A model generated the notes under the pieces. The model was not told the origin of the DNA and made no database searches. It saw only the letters and a list, made by a program, of their open reading frames with translations. The translations under genes were made by a program, and so were the position numbers. Source: Saxidomus purpurata (lineage: Eukaryota; Mollusca; Bivalvia; Venerida; Veneridae). Taken from it: a stretch of 64,000 nt of DNA. The DNA lies in NCBI GenBank assembly GCA_022818135.1, contig JAFMSR010000017.1, positions 7,885,086 to 7,949,085 of the forward strand. Reading direction: 5' to 3'. Positions 58,716 to 64,000 of the stretch are shown here, piece after piece. Position 1 is the stretch's first letter, and each line of letters starts with the position of its first letter.

Positions 58716-60683
58716 ACTTTTTGGAGACAGTTGGTAGCTCTGGCCATTAAAGGATGGATACGTACGTAAACTGCCCGCGAACGCAACTTTAGTTTCATAT
58801 ATTTTTGGCAGATACAATAAGTGTTGAAACAGGCCTAAAACCCGAGAGACGAAGTCAGAAACCTGAGAAGAAGTAACGTCTTAAACAAATGTACGCCATC
58901 TTTTCGAGGAAAAGACTGCGTGGGGAAATTTACTCAAACAAACAAAAAACCTGAAGGAAGTTCACATTCTATAAGTTTATGCCACCTGCCAACATTATAT
59001 ATACAGGTGCACAGATTATATAAAAAAACATGATCTTAAATTCTTAAGCACTTTTTGACATTAAGTAATATCAAAGCTATATATGACATATGTTTAAATG
59101 CTATCTAGATTATAAGCCAGTTATAATTTACAGTTCAGTTAATAAACGGGATCAGTGGTTCATGTGAACTGTAAATGTGTCAGTGATTTTCCATTTCTGT
59201 GCCAAGTCCAATACGTTAGCAAGACTGCAAGAGTTTACTCCCTTGACAGATACTATGCGCTGCTTATTAATTTAAAGACGTTAAGACTAAAGAATATAAA
59301 TTTAGTTAATTCACTTTCCTAGTAGCGTGCGAAAATGAAGAAAATCAGGGCAAATACCAAATGTTACAATGGCACGGGGCGGGGGAGGGGGCGGGGGCGG
59401 GGGAGGGGGCTAAAATCGATATTTTCTGTGCGCATGTGCGCAAGATTACACCATAGCGTGTGCATACGGTGTTCCGATAGGGCCATCATACTAGGTAAGT
59501 ATAGGTAAGGGTGATATACGATAACAACATTGACTTGCTATTACATGCTGGATCACAATGTCTCCGTCTGGATAGAATCCTTCGTCGCAGTTAGGAATCC
59601 CAGCTGCTTAAAATGTCTTCCCTGAACTGTCTGATAAACAGCCATGTGTCGGGATGACTTGCAAACCACATGACCCAATAGGCCACGTCGGCAACTTGTT
59701 CCAGGCCCCTGGTTCAGTACAACTTAAAATATTGAATCCTTTTAGCTTGTACCCTTCGTTACATTTCACAGATAACGTGATAGTGTCTTTTGTTTGATGT
59801 TCAGTCGTTGAAAGGACTCACCACATGTCATTTTAATCAATATTGCAGGTTACTATGACCAAATCTAAAATGTCGGCTAAAACGAAAGTGATTTTGGGTA
59901 TTCTTGCGCTTCTACCCGCAGATATATATTGCTTACAGCACATGTTCCAGTCACATGACCAGGAATTTCTTGCGTCATGGTTAACATGCTGATATTTTGC
60001 TATTGTTTGTTGAACAATTACCAACATTACCATTACTAACACAAAATCAAATTTTCTTTTAAATCTTGAATGTAACGGGTGTCTTCTCAGAAGGAAAAAT
60101 ATAATATACTGCATTGAATGTGACCATATTGTGTTGAAAATTTTGAATTTAACAAAAGATTGTTTTTTAATTATTAATTATATTATGCCTTTACGAAAAC
60201 GAAAGTAGGTTTTCCCGTTTTCAAATATCTTTGTAATTTTTTCAGAAATCTCCCAGAGAGAAACTGTAAATAGGTTGTACACAAATAAGCATGCCTATTT
60301 TGAATTATAATTGAAGAACTTCCAATGATGTGCAAATCATATTTCTGACAGTTTACAACATTCAATAAAGCGAAAGTAGGACAAAAAGACCACGGTTCAT
60401 CTAAGGATATACACAAACATTCACTCGTTTTTCTGCAGCAGTATTTCAAACAGGGAAATACTCCACGGCTATTGTAAAGTTTTAGAAGCCAGATTCAAAC
60501 TGTATTTCCCTGTTACAATTCTAGATTTCAAAGAAAATTCGAATTTATAGGATTCAAACTTAAAGGCGTATTATAAGTAACAAGTGCGCATGTGCTAAAC
60601 ACGAAAATAACGGCTGATTGCTTTGGCCATCGTGAAAGGCGAGTTCTGACGTTTTAGCCGTTTTTTTTTATGCGCATGCGTAT
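58716..60683. other. Stretch without recognisable gene
   Basis: Contains the G-rich tract at 59375-59410. Minus-strand ORFs at 59833-60114 and 60183-60449 show no recognisable domain. Confidence 0.4.
59375..59410 (+). repeat. G-rich tract, possible G-quadruplex
   Basis: Six or more runs of four or more G separated by single C or A bases (GGGGCGGGGGAGGGGG type) in otherwise AT-rich DNA. The spacing fits a G-quadruplex on the plus strand. No gene starts nearby. Confidence 0.6.
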
Positions 60684-63346
60684 CGAGGGTTCAAAGGTAA
60701 AAGGTGATAACTTCCATTTTCAACATTTTGAGAAAAACGCAAAAAACATAAATTTTAGTAAAACTTTTATTTCCGAAAAATATACATACAAATTTTGATT
60801 TTTTTTATATTTGTTGACTAATTTGGATCATATATTGTAACTTTTGCCTTGCAGGGTATGATTTGCCAACGATAATAAGTGTTTGTTTGGAAATTATAAA
60901 ATGAATAGTTGCATTTTACAGAGGTAGAAGGTTCTAAGTGTACTTAGATCCTGACTAATCACAATTTCGGAAAGGTAAAATGTGATAACTGCACGTAGCA
61001 CCTTTGAAGTGGTATCAATGAAAGTTCTAGATAAATTGTGGTAAAAGGTGCACTTACTGCCTTTTACCTCTGTGAATTATTAAGATGTTGTCATAATTGT
61101 TGCGATATAATTATGTCACTGTTTGGTACAATGTTCCCTAATGTCATTAAGAACATAAAACATAATAATAAACTAAAACTTGTACACAACCTACTGCTTC
61201 TCATTCATAGAAATATTTCACAACTCAAAGTATTACTTTCTAACTACATGGTTATAAGCTTATTAGAAACCTACTCACAAAAACCTCACACACATTAAAG
61301 TTTTTATGGTTTTAATTGTACAGTGTAACTGAAATATATATATTATCAAACTTTTGAGGTCAAACAAACACCGGTACTGTTGTACACCAGTAATATTTGA
61401 CAAAGTAAATTACTCAAAAACACCTCATTCAAATAAAGTTTCATAATATTTAAAAATTTAATTGTACACCGTTCATTAATATTATCAGACAGAACTTATC
61501 AATTCCAAGGGCATGCTATTTACACAAATCTCTAATAGAATGATTGCCGATTTGATAATACCAATCGTCCAACCGGATGGGGGAAGTATTGTCTCTAAAT
61601 TTCATGAACTTCACACGTCATCTTCACTCTCACTAACAGAAGGTAACGGAAGTTTGTCCTTCACAGAATGCTGCAGGACAATTACTGATAGTATGATTCA
61701 TATTCTTTTAGAATCGTCCCGGAAGCAACAAGTGACAACAGATCTGCCTTTTTTGCAGCGGATGTTGGACGCTTTTCTCTGTAAGCCTTTCGTGGCGCCT
61801 TGAGAAATTTTTCTTTGCTTCTGCTCTTGTACTGGATCAATCTTATTTCTTTGAAATCACTTGAATCAAATCCATATTTCACAAAAATACTTTGTCTTAC
61901 ACTGTCTTAACGAACTTGTATCCATTTTATATTCAGCCAATTAACACATTCCCCATAAACGTCGGTTTTCATGGAGCCAAAGTTCTGGTCTGTGTACCAC
62001 TAACTTGTAGTCTGTGAAGTCGGTGTACGTTATGGGAACGACAATATATGGTTGCTTGCGCTGTGCTAATATCATAACTGTTTCCCATTGAGATTGAACA
62101 TGTACTTTTGTTAGGCTTTTTGCATGCTCGATTGAAGCATGTATGGAGTCGCATTTGATTTCAGAATGGCCGCTTTCGATAACTTTCGATTTATGATTTT
62201 GAGGTGGGGAATTTCTAAAAGACAGCGATCTAAGCAGCTTGCTACAAACTGATTGCGATTTTGTCCCCCACACGTATCACTTCTTCAATACCAGACGTCA
62301 AACTTGCAACAGAATTCGCATACATGAACACACACGTTCCTACTTTGCATGAGCCTCGTTGCCCTTGCGTCTCGTCCCACAGTTAACATGACCCATTTCC
62401 ATTCAAAAGATCAAAGAATGACAAATTATAACAACACAGTTTTCTCTTGTGATAAAGTTCTCCGATTAAACTGCATGGTGTTGTGAGTACAGCCTGGAGG
62501 TCAAATGCTGACGCAGAAAATGTTGAATTTTTCCTTGCTCTTTCTTTATCACTTTCTTTCTCTTTTCTGGCCTTTGTTTTCCTTTCTTGATGTGCGTGCT
62601 ATTTTGTTTTTGTTGCATCATCTAGTTTATCTTCCATCTTCAAAGTGTCATACTGATTACAGACCGGACATTGATCTTTCTTTGGGCGAAAAAAAGATAA
62701 GTTGTACTCTGTACAAAAATATTTCTGGACAAAGCCTCTGAAACACAGCTTCTGTTCTGTTCTTTGCACTTTCCTACATAAAGTAAGTACATTCACCTTA
62801 TACTTAAATCCTGTGTTAAATACTTTCTATTGGAGTCTTTTTTTTGTGTAGTGAGAATCAACAATTGGAAAGCTTTCAATACGCTTTTTTACAAATTATC
62901 TGTGGTATTCTATGGTTTTATTTCCAGGCACTGCTTTCCCTCTCTTGTCATTTCCAACAAATAGCCCCGATGCCGTCTGTTTAGATAAACAAATAGCCGA
63001 GAAATTTCATGGAAAAAGAGATAGCAGATAGTGCACTGTGGATTGTATGAATGTAATATTCTGTCAGTGGTAAAAGGTAATAAAATCAGTTATAACCTTT
63101 TTCCACTACAGATTCTTCGGCAACTGTCAAATGGAGGGTAATAAGTACACTTACAACCTTTTACATCTACAAAATTTGTTGAAAAGAAGTTATCACAAAA
63201 TACCTCTTTGATTTTTGCCCAAATAAGGACTGAAGTTTACTTCAAAATTTTTGCCAGATATAAAGGACACTAAGTACATTCGAAAACTCACAAAATGTCA
63301 CTTTCGGCCAAAATGGCAGTCATCACCTTTTACCTTTGAACCCTCG
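60684..63346 (-). mobile_element. 2.66 kb DNA transposon with terminal inverted repeats
   Basis: The left end CGAGGGTTCAAAGGTAAAAG continues GTGAT, and the reverse complement of the right end is identical for about 25 bases, then about 70% similar to roughly 38. GTAT flanks both ends (60680-60683 and 63347-63350), consistent with a 4 bp target duplication. Subterminal repeats of GGTAAAA(G/T)GTGATAACT and CCTTTTACC occur on both sides (60960-61075 and 63065-63200). The interior holds a broken transposase on the minus strand. I cannot place the superfamily with confidence. Confidence 0.85.
61682..62796 (-). pseudogene. Broken transposase (DUF7869-like type)
   Basis: Minus-strand pieces in order: KYFCTEYNLSFFRPKKDQCP with a CPVC pair; a Lys/Glu-rich linker; DLQAVLTTPCSLIGELYHKR; LWDETQGQRGSCKVGTC; DTCGGQNRN (62252-62278), the D-C-GQN acid motif; ESGHSEIKCDSIHASIEHAK; WETVMILAQRKQPY; and a C-terminal KYGFDSSDFKEIRLIQYK. 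This order matches a large family of arthropod and mollusc transposon proteins that I believe carries the DUF7869 label. Lesions: TAG at 62599-62601, TAA at 62383-62385, a frameshift just after DTCGGQNRN (about 62190), and further breaks near 61900-61950. The N-terminal part seems missing. It lies wholly inside the inverted repeats 60684-63346. Confidence 0.75.
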
Positions 63347-63350
63347 GTAT

Positions 63351-63601
63351 GTACTTACCAGAGACGAATGTTAAAGTTACTTGATATGTTTCTTAGTCTA
63401 CAATCTGGTCAGATCAAGATTTTATCAATAGCTATTCATAGCTAATGCTTATTGTATACCGACAATAAATAATATTTGTTTTGTCTTGTTTCAAAACAAA
63501 GTAGTGACAGAGCTTCAAATGTAGTAAGTCTCGAGAGCAAGTTGTAATAAAGTTGTAATCAAGAATATGTGAATTTAGTTTAAATTAAATAATCTAAGTT
63601 A
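63351..63601. other. Flank between transposon and palindrome
   Basis: Nothing recognisable. Confidence 0.35.
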
Positions 63602-63650
63602 AATCACGGAAGTATACACTACACTGACTGTAGTGTATACCTCTGTGATT
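63602..63650. repeat. 49 bp near-perfect palindrome
   Basis: Arms of 22 bases (63602-63623 and 63629-63650) around CTGAC; the centre reads AGTATACACTACA...TGTAGTGTATAC. Two mismatches only. Could be joined ends of a foldback element or a cruciform-forming site. Confidence 0.8.
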
Positions 63651-63789
63651 AAATGAACCAGAAGCATGGCCATGAAGGTTAAGCTTAAACCACAATGCAC
63701 AACCAAACTGTCGGACAGGCGACAATTCATGTTAACAACTAAAGATTTTAACAGACACGTATGCCAGTACAATAGGACACCCATGACCT

Positions 63790-63945
63790 AGCATTTGTGG
63801 TTGCGTTTTAGAGTGCCTGCTTAGCAAAATAAAGGTTCCGAGCCCGAGTCTTGTCGGATACAAAATTTGTTCACGTTTACAGATAAGACGTGCCACGAAC
63901 AGTTACATTTTTGTATCGATGTTCTCAAACAGGAAGCGAACTCGT
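63790..63945 (+). mobile_element. SINE, GGAAGCG-tail family, degraded
   Basis: GGTTGCGTTTTAGAGTGCC and GGTTCCGAGCCCGAGTC resemble A and B boxes; later ACAGGAAGCGAACTCGTG matches the start of the conserved tail of 23088-23296. Confidence 0.5.
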
Positions 63946-64000
63946 GTTGCTGTGCATTTAAATGTGTTAAATTAATGAGTATGCCATATTAGTATTTGAA

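Overview
The window is non-coding-rich animal DNA: AT-rich, with intron-bearing genes, GT/AG splice sites, many tRNA-derived SINEs, foldback elements and tandem arrays. Several dispersed repeats (the GGTCA-rich blocks, the 'AGCTCAC...CTCTTGTT' element, the pogo-type 'CAGTAAACTCCG' element) are ones I associate with bivalve molluscs, so a marine bivalve is the best guess. That is an inference from repeat types, not a species identification. No bacterial genes, operons, CRISPR arrays or viral genes are visible.

Layout. 1-12.6 kb: old repeats, including two or three diverged copies of a multi-kilobase block, one segment of which is inverted, a CpG-rich foldback element and GGTCA-type repeats with poly-C tracts. 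12.99-19.73 kb: a very large array of a ~64 bp unit (about 105 copies). 19.73-28.93 kb: a ~3.7 kb segment, a second shorter 64 bp array (23.39-24.98 kb) and a second copy of the same segment, so array plus flank were duplicated in tandem (offset about 5.25 kb). 30.4-39.7 kb: a seven-exon plus-strand gene for a membrane-anchored or secreted prolyl 4-hydroxylase (P4HTM-like 2-oxoglutarate/iron dioxygenase). 39.7-55.2 kb: SINEs, MITEs, an inverted-repeat transposon interrupted by another repeat, and long stretches with nothing recognisable. 55.27-56.46 kb: an intact 394-codon gene of unknown function. 58.3-64 kb: SINEs, a G-rich tract, a 2.66 kb DNA transposon with terminal inverted repeats, a 4 bp target duplication and a broken transposase, and a 49 bp near-perfect palindrome.

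Only two host genes are supported. The hydroxylase has clean splice sites and phases at every junction except around the exon that should carry the HxD iron ligands. That exon lies in a duplicated ~0.5 kb segment next to a ~34 bp minisatellite, and both copies have reading-frame problems. It is either a real disabling or alternative-exon event or a local assembly error; it is the most interesting locus here. I found no complete novel multi-gene system.
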